Positions 29,068-36,481 of a DNA stretch of 64,000 nt are shown here, one piece after another. Every line of letters begins with the position of its first letter. The stretch's first letter is position 1. A program made the translations under genes and the position numbers. The notes below the pieces were generated by a model that saw only the letters and a program-made list of their open reading frames with translations, made no database searches and was not told the DNA's origin. The DNA lies in the NCBI RefSeq assembly GCF_020150455.1, contig NZ_CP083740.1, forward strand, positions 372,001-436,000, given 5' to 3'. Source of the DNA: Bremerella sp. TYQ1. GTDB taxonomy: Bacteria > Planctomycetota > Planctomycetia > Pirellulales > Pirellulaceae.

Positions 29068-30921
29068 CTAGCGAAGCTTTCGCACGTAGACGTAATATGC
29101 CCCGCGAGTTTGGTTGCCTCGATCTGGAATTCGGAGCATCGTCTGCAACATGGCCGGACCAGCAGGCAGGTCTAATTCAAACTGCACGAATTCGGCGTCG
29201 GGTTCAACACGCGTCTCGGCCATTGTCTCGCCGATCGAGATCTTCGCATGGTCGGCTTCGATCGGGCCTGGCCTCTCGGTTGGCCAGCGACGAAGCTCAA
29301 ATTGATAAGTTCCAGGAGAGAGCACTTCGATCGCCCAAGGGCCATTGCCCATTTGACCGGCGATTACGCCTGCCTGATTCCAGATACAGTCGCTGATCTC
29401 AGTGGTGAGCCAATCGTGCGACATCAATCGTGCCACAGGCTCTGCTTCAGCACCGATCGCAATGCGGCTGTATTCGGAAAACATCGGCGATTGATCGGCA
29501 AACCAGTCGTCGTAGGCGGCTTGAAGTTCGGTGACTAGTTTGCTGTGCTTCTGGGCGAGGTCTACCGATTGCCGAGGATCCTCGGCGATGTTGTAAAGTT
29601 CGACCGAGCCAGGCTCAGACGCATTGAGAACCAATCGCCACGGACCTTTGAGAACAGCCGTTTTGGCCTCCTTCGAAGGCAGCGGCAAACGTTGGCTTTG
29701 AATCACGTGAATGCGGTCATTGTCAATCGACTCTCGATCTTGCAACGCGGCAGAAAGATCGATGCCATCAAGCGGAGGGCCGTCAGGCTTTTTCACGCCG
29801 GTCAAAGACACGAGCGTTGGAAGGATATCGATGTCGGTCGCGAGGAGATCAACGTCTTTTCCTCCTGAAAGCTGGCCGTCCGGCCAATGAATAAAACAAG
29901 GAACACGGTGCCCACCTTCATACAACGATCCCTTCGCACCACGCATGTTGGCGGTGAAATGCGGCAACGGCTTGGAATGCATGTCGCCGTTGAGAGGCCA
30001 GCCCCCGGCAGGTCCATTATCGGTCATGAAGAGTAAGATGGTGTTGTCGGCAAGTTGCTTCTCCTGGAGGAACTTCCGGAGTCGCCCCAGGTTGTCATCG
30101 ATGTTGCTAATCAATGCGTAATAAGGGGCAGCCGTTTTGGCGACCCCTTTATCGAGATAGACTTGCTCTAACTTCGGATCAACATTCCACGGCCGATGCG
30201 GAGCGTTGGTGGCCAGGTAGACGAAGAATGGGGAATCACGCTGGGCGTCCATGAACTGCATCGCTTCGTCAAACCAGATGTCGGTGCAGAAGCCTTCGAA
30301 CTTTTCGACGTTGCCGTTTCGCGAGTAGTGATCGTCAAAGTAATCGTTCCCCAGGTAATCCGGTCCTTGCGATACGCCGCCGCCAAGATGCTGAACGACC
30401 GTCGAAAACCCTTGGTCTTGAGGACGCATCGGGTAGTTGTCGCCCAAGTGCCATTTGCCGAACATCCCGGTCTGATAGCCGTTGGCTTGAAAGACTTCGG
30501 CCAGCGTTAGCTCGTTTCCACGCATTAACGAACGACCCATGATCGTGTGCCAGATACCACTTCGCATGGGATGGCGACCAGACATCAACGCTGCCCGAGT
30601 CGGAGCACAAGTCGGACGCACATGGAAATCGGTCAGGCGAAGGCTTTCCGTAAAAAGACGATCCATATTCGGCGTGTCGATATAAGGATGCCCATGCGCG
30701 GCAACATCTTTATACCCTTGATCGTCGGCAAGTATCAAAACGATGTTAGGACGATCTCTTGACTCGGCGTTAAGTGGTGTTGTAAAAAAGAGTTGTGCGA
30801 AGAGCATCAGACTCACCGCAAATACGAGTGTAGTTATTCTGTGTAGCAAATGACGTGGGAATGTTCGGCGGCAACCGAGCGTTCCATAACGACGCGTCGA
30901 AATGGCAAGGAATTGAAACAT
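29068..30921 (-). CDS. Secreted sulfatase (formylglycine-dependent), paralogue
   Basis: This 617-residue sulfatase shares the layout of its downstream neighbour. It has a long basic N terminus followed by a hydrophobic stretch (TTLVFAVSLMLFAQLFFTT), the metal site IVLILADDQGYKDVAAHG, the formylglycine site TCAPTRAALMSGRHP, then GKWHLGDNYPM and FMTDNGPAGGWP. The C-terminal beta region ends GAYYVYVRKLR, close to the neighbour's ending, so the pair probably arose by tandem duplication. ATG 30921 has GGGAT at good spacing; ATG 30933 is possible. It lies first in a likely two-gene minus-strand operon and next to the left edge of the mobile island. Confidence 0.92.
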   Translation of the reverse strand: MFQFLAISTRRYGTLGCRRTFPRHLLHRITTLVFAVSLMLFAQLFFTTPLNAESRDRPNIVLILADDQGYKDVAAHGHPYIDTPNMDRLFTESLRLTDFHVRPTCAPTRAALMSGRHPMRSGIWHTIMGRSLMRGNELTLAEVFQANGYQTGMFGKWHLGDNYPMRPQDQGFSTVVQHLGGGVSQGPDYLGNDYFDDHYSRNGNVEKFEGFCTDIWFDEAMQFMDAQRDSPFFVYLATNAPHRPWNVDPKLEQVYLDKGVAKTAAPYYALISNIDDNLGRLRKFLQEKQLADNTILLFMTDNGPAGGWPLNGDMHSKPLPHFTANMRGAKGSLYEGGHRVPCFIHWPDGQLSGGKDVDLLATDIDILPTLVSLTGVKKPDGPPLDGIDLSAALQDRESIDNDRIHVIQSQRLPLPSKEAKTAVLKGPWRLVLNASEPGSVELYNIAEDPRQSVDLAQKHSKLVTELQAAYDDWFADQSPMFSEYSRIAIGAEAEPVARLMSHDWLTTEISDCIWNQAGVIAGQMGNGPWAIEVLSPGTYQFELRRWPTERPGPIEADHAKISIGETMAETRVEPDAEFVQFELDLPAGPAMLQTMLRIPDRGNQTRGAYYVYVRKLR

Positions 30922-31012
30922 GTGGGATCCCATTCTTCGGATGACGAGCGTGCTGCGCTCGTTTCAATCTCGTGGCTGGCTGCATCTACCGCTTAGCACG
31001 CGCATAAAAAGA

Positions 31013-31053
31013 CCAAGGGATCGCGGTCGGCAAACCGCATGGTGATCCCTTGG
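31013..31053. repeat. Nested inverted repeat at the left edge of the island
   Basis: CCAAGGGATC (31013-31022) pairs with GATCCCTTGG (31044-31053), and an inner GCGGT/ACCGC stem (31023-31027 and 31034-31038) closes a CGGCAA loop. It sits between the sulfatase start and the integrase start. A second hairpin with the same CGGCAA loop (CCCGG/CCGGG) lies about 70 bp further on, just before the integrase. Possible roles are a recombinase arm site or a transcript hairpin. Confidence 0.5.
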
Positions 31054-31154
31054 CGGCAAGGAACCGAAACCGGTTCCAGCTCTTAGTGTCCTCTCTCGAA
31101 TTTCATAAGTCAATTCCCGGCGGCAACCGGGGCAACTCCGTGAGGTAATTAAAA

Positions 31155-32303
31155 ATGGCAAGGAATCGAAAATCGCGTCGCCAGCAGCATGGTTCTGCGT
31201 GGCATTGGAAGCAGACGGACTGCTGGTACTACACACCACCCGGGACAAAAAAGCGAGAAGCTCTCTTCGACGAGGATGGTGAGCGGATCCGGGGCAAGGA
31301 GAACAAGGAGGCGGCCCAACTAGCCCTGGCACGGATCAAGTTGACCGATGAGTTGACGCCTGTCTCGTCGGCACCCTCGAAAGACTGGACGGTAGCCCAA
31401 GTCTGCGAGATCTACTTGGCGGATCTTGCGAACACGGCGACCCCAGAGTGGGTTGGTCTTTGCCAAGCCTGGCTGAACGACTTCTGTGGTTACTGCGGAG
31501 CATTGTCCGTCTCCGAACTCAAGAAGAAGCACTTGCGAATCTGGCTCCAAAAGCACAAGACCTGGAACAACAACTCGCAGCGGAATGTCATTGCCTGTAT
31601 CAAGGCTGCATTCAATTTCTGCTGCAAGTTTGATGACCTTGATACCAACCCGCTTGCCAGCTACCAGAAGCCTGCAGCCACAGCTCGCGTGACTTCGTTC
31701 AGTCCCGAGGAAGAAAAAGCGATCTACACGACCACGAACAAAGCCCATGCCTTGTTTCTGAAGTGTTGTATTTTGACGGGAGCTCGTCCGTTCTCCGAAA
31801 TGGCGATGGTGACGGCTGATCACGTCGTCGAAACACCGCACGGTATGTTTTATTTGCTAAAGGCTCGTACCGCAGAGGGGGGCCACGGTCATAAGGCCGC
31901 CAAGAAGACTGGCAAGGATCGGCGGATCATGCTCTGTGAGGAGATGGAAGAGATCACGCGGCAACTCATGCTCGAAGCACCGAAGGGCTCCGGGATCCCT
32001 CTGCTGCGAACGACGCATGGAAAGCAGTGGAAACGCTGCAACGGCGTTCAGCAGTTTTGCAATCTCAAGGAAACGCTCAACCTACCGGACGACCGGGTGA
32101 CCTACACGTGTCGCCACACGTTTGCCAAGCGAACCTTGTCCGGGTACTACACGGGCCAACCCACCACGATCGAAGTCTTGGCAGGTTTGATGGGTAACAC
32201 GCCGAAAGTTTGCTGGGATCATTACGCCCAGTGGGCCGACGACTACAACGATCCGCTCTGGGCGGCCCTTGGTAAGTCCAAAGCGAGGCAGTCTGCGGCC
32301 TAG
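31155..32303 (+). CDS. Tyrosine recombinase (integrase)
   Basis: The 382-residue protein has a basic N terminus, a core-binding SAM-like domain (about 75-165) and a catalytic domain. Visible active-site residues are Arg in LTGARPFSEM (near 211), Lys in AKKTGKDRRIM, YTCRHTFAKR (a Tyr replaces the first His of HxxR, as in many phage integrases) and the nucleophile Tyr in VCWDHYAQW (near 357). It would catalyse site-specific insertion and excision of the element that follows. ATG 31155 is preceded by GAGG at about 10 nt. It faces into the island, whose cargo extends to about 43.6 kb; I could not find a matching attachment-site pair. Confidence 0.92.
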   Translation: MARNRKSRRQQHGSAWHWKQTDCWYYTPPGTKKREALFDEDGERIRGKENKEAAQLALARIKLTDELTPVSSAPSKDWTVAQVCEIYLADLANTATPEWVGLCQAWLNDFCGYCGALSVSELKKKHLRIWLQKHKTWNNNSQRNVIACIKAAFNFCCKFDDLDTNPLASYQKPAATARVTSFSPEEEKAIYTTTNKAHALFLKCCILTGARPFSEMAMVTADHVVETPHGMFYLLKARTAEGGHGHKAAKKTGKDRRIMLCEEMEEITRQLMLEAPKGSGIPLLRTTHGKQWKRCNGVQQFCNLKETLNLPDDRVTYTCRHTFAKRTLSGYYTGQPTTIEVLAGLMGNTPKVCWDHYAQWADDYNDPLWAALGKSKARQSAA

Positions 32304-32357
32304 AGCTTTTGAGAAGGGGATAAATGGGGTAAGCAAGCACGCTCGCCGCATGTTTTG

Positions 32358-32400
32358 CTAAATTTAGGCCGATTTCGCGTCATAATACATGAGGGGATCG
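32358..32400 (+). promoter_or_regulatory. Island boundary/promoter repeat, copy A
   Basis: AAATTT (32360-32365), 17 nt, TAATAC (32383-32388), followed by ATGAGGGGATC. The last bases of the spacer, CGCGTCA, match copies B and C at five or more positions. It begins 54 bp after the integrase stop. Confidence 0.55.
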
Positions 32401-32458
32401 CTTACCATTTGGATCTCCGTAGAACGCGGCCGTACGGCCAGAAATCGTTAAGCCTTAC

Positions 32459-32500
32459 CTAAATTCGGTCGTTTTTCGTGTCATAGAACTTGTTATTGGC
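32459..32500 (+). promoter_or_regulatory. Island boundary/promoter repeat, copy B
   Basis: AAATTC (32461-32466), 17 nt, TAGAAC (32484-32489), with the spacer ending CGTGTCA as in copy C. It is 101 bp after copy A. The downstream GAGGGATC block of the other copies is missing here, so this may be a decayed copy. Confidence 0.5.
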
Positions 32501-33022
32501 AGAACCGCTTTTTAAGCGTTGGAAACGACAGTCGATATACACTTCGGCGGCTCTTAAGAGGAGAGAATTCAGCAACCGCACGACGTTTTCACATCCTGCT
32601 GGCAGGCGTGAAGGTCTCTTCCATCCAAGCCATGGAAGTCGTGATGTCGTCGAGCTATCATACGGTGGTGTTTTTCCCGAAGTTGAAGAGCACCGAGTTA
32701 TTCCATTTAATTACACAATCACCTCCGGTTAGGCCCGGATTCAACACAATTTGATCGACGCGCAAGCGTCAAGGCTACTCCGTCCAAATTCACCACCCTG
32801 AGCCGAAAGGCTCTTGTAAGCACAGAAGTAGCACTTGGCTGCGTTCCGCAAGGGACGCCGGCCGGTGCTGTTCTGTGCGCCCTGTGGTGGGGCTGGACGG
32901 ACAGGCTGGTTCGGCGTCCTTTTATATGCGCCTAGCCACGCCCTGGTACGTCCTGCTGAAACTGTTTTGAGGTTCTCCGCCTCGACAGCAGGCTTACGAC
33001 CCACCACTACCAGGACCTTTTT
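32501..33022 (+). other. Long non-coding leader rich in hairpins
   Basis: These 522 bp before the first GYF gene contain no convincing gene. I see several stem-loops. GACGC-GCAA-GCGTC (32757-32770) and GAGCC-GAAA-GGCTC (32800-32813) both carry GNRA tetraloops. GGACGCCG (32853-32860) pairs at distance with CGGCGTCC (32912-32919). CCTGCTG (32952-32958) pairs with CAGCAGG (32986-32992) around an inner GAGG/CCTC. The copy of AGAGGAGAGAATTCA at 32555-32569 repeats the ribosome-site sequence of the second GYF gene, but here no start codon follows. A structured untranslated leader or small RNA is possible; remnants of a lost gene are the alternative. Confidence 0.35.
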
Positions 33023-33775
33023 ATGACGAACGATTCTTCCATGGAGTCCCACGCCGCGACTACGCGGTGGTGGATCTCAACCGCGGGCAAGGCCGAAGGC
33101 CCCTTTCCTCAAGGCCACGTAATTGACGCGGTCAACGCTGGCGAAATCCCCATCACAGCCCACGCGTGCCCAGTTGGCGGAACGCAGTGGAAACGCTTGG
33201 GGCAGTGGCCGCCGTTTGCCGAGATGGTGCCTCCTGCGCCAGAGGTTATTCCTCCCCCTCCTAACCCTCCAACTTCGTTGCCCAATGATTCTCCGCTGAC
33301 CAATCCCCGTTTACCGGCGATCGCCAATTGGATCTGCATCTACGCGATCTTAGTCAGCCCTGTGATTTGGGCGATCGGCTATCTCTCGTTCTGTGTGACA
33401 GGCCCAACCTATCACCCAGACTCTCGATTTGTTGGCTTTGAGATTCTCTTGGGAGTTGCAGACTTTTTCGCTTCGCTGGCAGCTACGGCTTTCAAGGTGC
33501 TCGGTGGACTCAGGCTACGAAATCTCAGGTCGTCCGGTGCCAAGATTCTGAAGTGGACCATGTTGGCCTATCTCGCTTTTGTGATGCTTCAGCTTCTCAT
33601 CATCATCCCGATCGCCGTCGTTGCCTCAGAAAGCGATTATGCGGAAACCACACCCGCGGGAGAGATTATTTTCTTCTTCATGTTCGTTATGGCACTTGGG
33701 GCATTGGCATTTGAAATCTTTGCGATTGTGTGGCTTCACCAGAACGCCAACCGGCTCCCCCTCGACAAAAACTAA
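33023..33775 (+). CDS. GYF-like (DUF4339) domain membrane protein 1
   Basis: The 250-residue protein starts with a GYF_2-type domain (residues about 14-70): RWWISTAGKAEGPFPQGHVI and GTQWKRLGQWPPF, where the W-x-x-x-x-G...GP pattern normally binds Pro-rich peptides. A Pro-rich linker (PPAPEVIPPPPNPPTSLP) follows and then about four transmembrane helices (about 98-122, 135-160, 178-205, 213-236). It is the first of three tandem genes with the same domain at the N terminus. The domain is common in planctomycete membrane proteins, with unknown partners. The Pro-rich linker could itself be a ligand for a sister GYF domain, which is inference. Confidence 0.75.
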   Translation: MTNDSSMESHAATTRWWISTAGKAEGPFPQGHVIDAVNAGEIPITAHACPVGGTQWKRLGQWPPFAEMVPPAPEVIPPPPNPPTSLPNDSPLTNPRLPAIANWICIYAILVSPVIWAIGYLSFCVTGPTYHPDSRFVGFEILLGVADFFASLAATAFKVLGGLRLRNLRSSGAKILKWTMLAYLAFVMLQLLIIIPIAVVASESDYAETTPAGEIIFFFMFVMALGALAFEIFAIVWLHQNANRLPLDKN

Positions 33776-33797
33776 GCACTACGAGAGGAGAGAATTC

Positions 33798-34310
33798 ATG
33801 GATCAAGAAGGATGGTACTTTGAGCACAACGGGCAACGTGTGGGTCCGTTCTTTCGTGATGAACTTGCCGAATTGGCAAGAGGCAAGATCCTCAACTCGA
33901 GCACTCGATTGATTGACGCTTCGGGGCAAAAAGTTCGTGCGGCAGAACAACTTGGCCTGGATGCTAGAGCTCAGCTTGTCCCGGGAACGAATGCGACAGC
34001 TGCTGTAAACGTCAGAAATTCACCCGACGAGGTGGAAGAACTCGTGACTGCCGAGATCGTCCCTGCTCCTCGCCGTATCGTTCAAACGCCTACAGATTGC
34101 GACAGCTTGTCGCTATCTGAGTTCATCGTGTATGGGCTCGCGTTTCTCTTTCTGCCGATGATCTGTGTCCTTGTTAGTTCCTTCTTGTACTACGTATGGA
34201 GATCTTCGTATCCCTGGAAGGCGCAACAGATCAACATTTTAGGGTTTGGAGTGTTCTTTTTGCACATCCTGTTCGGATGCGTGATTGGGATGATTGCAGG
34301 AGGTTCGTGA
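33798..34310 (+). CDS. GYF-like (DUF4339) domain membrane protein 2
   Basis: This 170-residue protein has the domain at residues 1-50: QEGWYFEHNGQRVGPFFRDE, then LARGKILNSSTRLIDASG. Two hydrophobic helices follow a linker of about 55 residues (about 112-138 and 147-169), so the domain probably faces the cytoplasm on a two-helix anchor. AGAGGAGAG lies 7 nt before ATG 33798 and fixes the start. It begins 22 bp after the first GYF gene. No enzymatic motif is seen. Confidence 0.75.
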   Translation: MDQEGWYFEHNGQRVGPFFRDELAELARGKILNSSTRLIDASGQKVRAAEQLGLDARAQLVPGTNATAAVNVRNSPDEVEELVTAEIVPAPRRIVQTPTDCDSLSLSEFIVYGLAFLFLPMICVLVSSFLYYVWRSSYPWKAQQINILGFGVFFLHILFGCVIGMIAGGS

Positions 34311-34372
34311 GGATAAGCAATCTTCACATCAAATGGGTTGAATTGATTTGAGCAATATCCGAAAGGAACTTT

Positions 34373-34777
34373 ATGAGCGAACAAGAGTGGTACTTCGAAC
34401 ACGCGAATCGGAAACTTGGACCTTTTCGAATTGCAGCACTTCAACACTTAGCGAGTGTTGGACTGATTGACTCGCATACAAAAGTGATCGACTCGACAGG
34501 AATCTGTACAGAAGCAAACGATATCGTGGATTGTTTGCCAATTCCTCCTTCTCCTCCATTATCAGAGGAGATGTTTCAAGCTCAAGGTACTTCGAATCAT
34601 TCGAAAGAGAATGAGTTAATCAATTCCGATCTATCCATTTCCAATGTGTTTCGATTTTTTGGATCGTTTCTGCCTAGCGCAGCAACGATTGGCGGATTGA
34701 TTTTCGCCTTGTTTATGCTTTCGCGCCTCGGCTACTTTTTAATGCTGTGCTGGGAGGCAATTTTTTCGGCCGATTAG
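34373..34777 (+). CDS. GYF-like (DUF4339) domain membrane protein 3
   Basis: The 134-residue product repeats the same N-terminal domain, EQEWYFEHANRKLGPFRIAA, with a linker containing PIPPSPPL and one or two C-terminal hydrophobic segments (about 92-130, FRFFGSFLPSAATIGGLIFA and onwards). Similarity to the second protein (W-Y-F-E-H-x-N at the same place) indicates a tandem duplication. The gene is more AT-rich than the surrounding core genes. It is followed by a bidirectional terminator. Confidence 0.72.
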   Translation: MSEQEWYFEHANRKLGPFRIAALQHLASVGLIDSHTKVIDSTGICTEANDIVDCLPIPPSPPLSEEMFQAQGTSNHSKENELINSDLSISNVFRFFGSFLPSAATIGGLIFALFMLSRLGYFLMLCWEAIFSAD

Positions 34778-34934
34778 CAAGACACTTCCCTAAACGCCTC
34801 TGAGGGCACGTCTATTGGAGATGATTCTTAGATAATCCGCACCAAGTCACTTCGCCGATTTGTTAGTTTCTTCAGTCGTGACGGGGCGTCGAACACGACA
34901 ATTGCACCGCAAGCATTCTACGTACCAAAATAAA

Positions 34935-34963
34935 CCCCTGCCTCAGAATTCATGAGGCAGGGG
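34935..34963. terminator. Bidirectional intrinsic terminator
   Basis: CCCCTGCCTC (34935-34944) pairs perfectly with GAGGCAGGGG (34954-34963) around a 9-nt loop. On the plus strand TACTTTATT follows; on the minus strand TTTATTTT follows. It lies between the convergent third GYF gene and the HTH gene, as expected for a shared terminator. Confidence 0.85.
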
Positions 34964-35036
34964 TACTTTATTGGCCTTCGGATTGCCGTCCGCTGGCCTT
35001 TGCCGCCAAGGTAATATCAGTAGGATCGAAATGCGA

Positions 35037-35345
35037 TTAATCCGGCCGCCCTAAGGGAGTCGTGATGAAATGACTTTTCGGCTTGGGAGATTGGCTTCGA
35101 CGGGGTTTCTTAGCCTGGGGTTGAACTCGCATCAATCCCAATAATCGATCGATTTCGTTTTCTGAAATTCGGATACGTCCTTGGCCTTTAGCCCCACCTT
35201 GGCTGTACTCAATAAAAAGTCTTTGGCCGCGTATTTGAAATTGCCCGGAGTCGGATTGACTCAACCACTCGTAAAGAGTTAACACGGAAATGCCGAGACG
35301 CTCGGCAGCGTCCGCGGACGACAGAAGTTTGCTTGGGGTTGGCAT
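35037..35345 (-). CDS. Excisionase/MerR-type helix-turn-helix protein
   Basis: The 102-residue protein opens with KLLSSADAAERLGISVLTLY and continues EWLSQSDSGQ, the helix-turn-helix of the excisionase (HTH_17) family, then a short beta wing (QFQIRGQRLFIEY), a helix ENEIDRLLGLM, and a basic tail (KKPRRSQSPKPKSH) that could contact DNA. Such proteins act as recombination directionality factors or as repressors. It is divergent from the 35.5-kb gene, and the 11-bp-period iteron at 35404-35431 lies about 60 bp upstream of its start, with a second array upstream of the serine recombinase. Binding to these sites is inference. Confidence 0.8.
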   Translation of the reverse strand: MPTPSKLLSSADAAERLGISVLTLYEWLSQSDSGQFQIRGQRLFIEYSQGGAKGQGRIRISENEIDRLLGLMRVQPQAKKPRRSQSPKPKSHFITTPLGRPD

Positions 35346-35403
35346 GAGTCGTGGTAACCATCATGTTGCGATTGGGAACATGATCACGAGTGTCCCAAGT
35401 GAG

Positions 35404-35431
35404 ATTCCGCTGGCGTTCCGCTGACAGGAAT
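35404..35431 (+). promoter_or_regulatory. Iteron array 1 (TTCCGCTGRC, 11-bp period)
   Basis: TTCCGCTGGC (35405-35414) and TTCCGCTGAC (35416-35425) are direct repeats exactly 11 bp apart, one helical turn. A partial inverted GGAAT closes the block. It lies in the divergent region between the HTH gene and the 35.5-kb gene. Confidence 0.6.
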
Positions 35432-35521
35432 TCGCAACTAATGACTAAATGGGCATGCGAAAACCGAACGAAATATGGACACACTGAGCAACCCCATCTC
35501 CAGATTCAGGGAACAAAAGTG

Positions 35522-36208
35522 ATGAACGCACCAGCGCAATTGAACAAATCGCTATCCAATGCCGCATTCGATAATTTACGCGAAGCTGCTTTGAGGATTC
35601 GTACTCCTAAATCGGCTTGCGATCTGTGGGAGCAGGTATTTTCTCCTCGGGAGCGTCTGCGACTTCATCGGTTCCAAGACGTGACCTGGAACAAAGACGA
35701 CGCATGCAAAATGTGGGTAGAGTTACATAGCTGCTCGAAGGTTCGAGCAGTGATTGAAATCGCCCACGTGCTTCACCACCTATCGTCCAAAGACTATCGG
35801 TGGCTATTACAGGAAACGGGCGAACTCATAGACACCGATGCATCCTACAAAGATGCAATCCCCCGCAACGACCTCGTCCTTAATTCCCTAGATCGCAAAA
35901 TATTCTGGAAAGGTGCTCCCATCGTGCTCGACTGGTCCCACGATGCGAAATGGTACTTTATGTGGGAACTTGCGCGTCAAGCTAAAGCGGGTCTATCCCT
36001 CGACCGTTTGGATTTCGCACCTAAGAAGCACGAGTCGTATCTATCGAAAGTGAAATCGGATCTCGCGAAACACGACGAATTTCCTGATGAACTCGCCGTC
36101 TTGATCGAACCTTGTGAAATCGGGACGCAAAAGCTCCAATTGCCACCGGAGCAGATTCGGCTCTTCGAGCATCACCTTGGAGGTGAAATCCGTGAATGGC
36201 TACCGTGA
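35522..36208 (+). CDS. Protein of unknown function in the island
   Basis: The 228-residue product, from ATG 35522 (GGGAA about 10 nt upstream), is soluble with alternating helical segments: SPRERLRLHRFQDVTWN, KVRAVIEIAHVLHHLSSKDY and DWSHDAKWYFMWELARQAKA. I recognise no family and no catalytic motif. It is flanked by the two iteron arrays and by repeat copy C, which starts 2 nt after its stop. A long in-frame upstream extension back to 35390 would run through the iteron and is not protein-like. Confidence 0.65.
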   Translation: MNAPAQLNKSLSNAAFDNLREAALRIRTPKSACDLWEQVFSPRERLRLHRFQDVTWNKDDACKMWVELHSCSKVRAVIEIAHVLHHLSSKDYRWLLQETGELIDTDASYKDAIPRNDLVLNSLDRKIFWKGAPIVLDWSHDAKWYFMWELARQAKAGLSLDRLDFAPKKHESYLSKVKSDLAKHDEFPDELAVLIEPCEIGTQKLQLPPEQIRLFEHHLGGEIREWLP

Positions 36209-36209
36209 C

Positions 36210-36264
36210 CTAAATTTCGGCAGAAAACGTGTCATATAACTTGAGGGATCTCCTAGCCCTCAGG
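36210..36264 (+). promoter_or_regulatory. Island boundary/promoter repeat, copy C
   Basis: AAATTT (36212-36217), 17 nt, TATAAC (36235-36240). The spacer ends CGTGTCA. Directly after the putative -10 a hairpin of 8 bp (36240-36247 with 36257-36264, one G-T pair) would form at the 5' end of the transcript. It starts 2 nt after the stop of the preceding gene and about 270 bp before the serine recombinase. Confidence 0.6.
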
Positions 36265-36294
36265 CTAAGTGTTTGACCTGTAGTCGAAAAACGT

Positions 36295-36318
36295 AACGCT
36301 CCGTTTTCACGGGGCGTT
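36295..36318 (+). terminator. Intrinsic terminator-like hairpin
   Basis: AACGCTCCG (36295-36303) pairs with CGGGGCGTT (36310-36318), with one G-T pair, and TTCCTTT follows. It lies downstream of copy C and upstream of the recombinase, so it could attenuate transcription from copy C rather than end the previous gene. Confidence 0.6.
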
Positions 36319-36357
36319 TTCCTTTGCGCGGCGCTTCTCGTCACGCAATTCTGTTAA

Positions 36358-36383
36358 TTCCGCTGAGCGGAATGCCAGCGGAA
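36358..36383 (-). promoter_or_regulatory. Iteron array 2 (TTCCGCTGRC, 11-bp period)
   Basis: On the minus strand TTCCGCTGGC (36383-36374) and TTCCGCTCAG (36372-36363) again repeat with 11-bp period; a plus-strand copy TTCCGCTGAG (36358-36367) overlaps the second, making a palindrome. The array is the inverted counterpart of array 1 and lies about 100 bp upstream of the serine recombinase. Confidence 0.6.
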
Positions 36384-36481
36384 TCGCAAATCGTAGCCTG
36401 ATCCCATTCCAAATCTTCATGGGATCCCTGGGCTCGTCGCCCGGTTGCTTCACATGAAACATTAGCAGAGGAGGTTCCACC

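Noticed and set aside
32490..33052. Short reading frames on both strands in the gap before the GYF genes
   Set aside because: No ribosome sites, low-complexity composition and overlap with hairpins; treated as leader.
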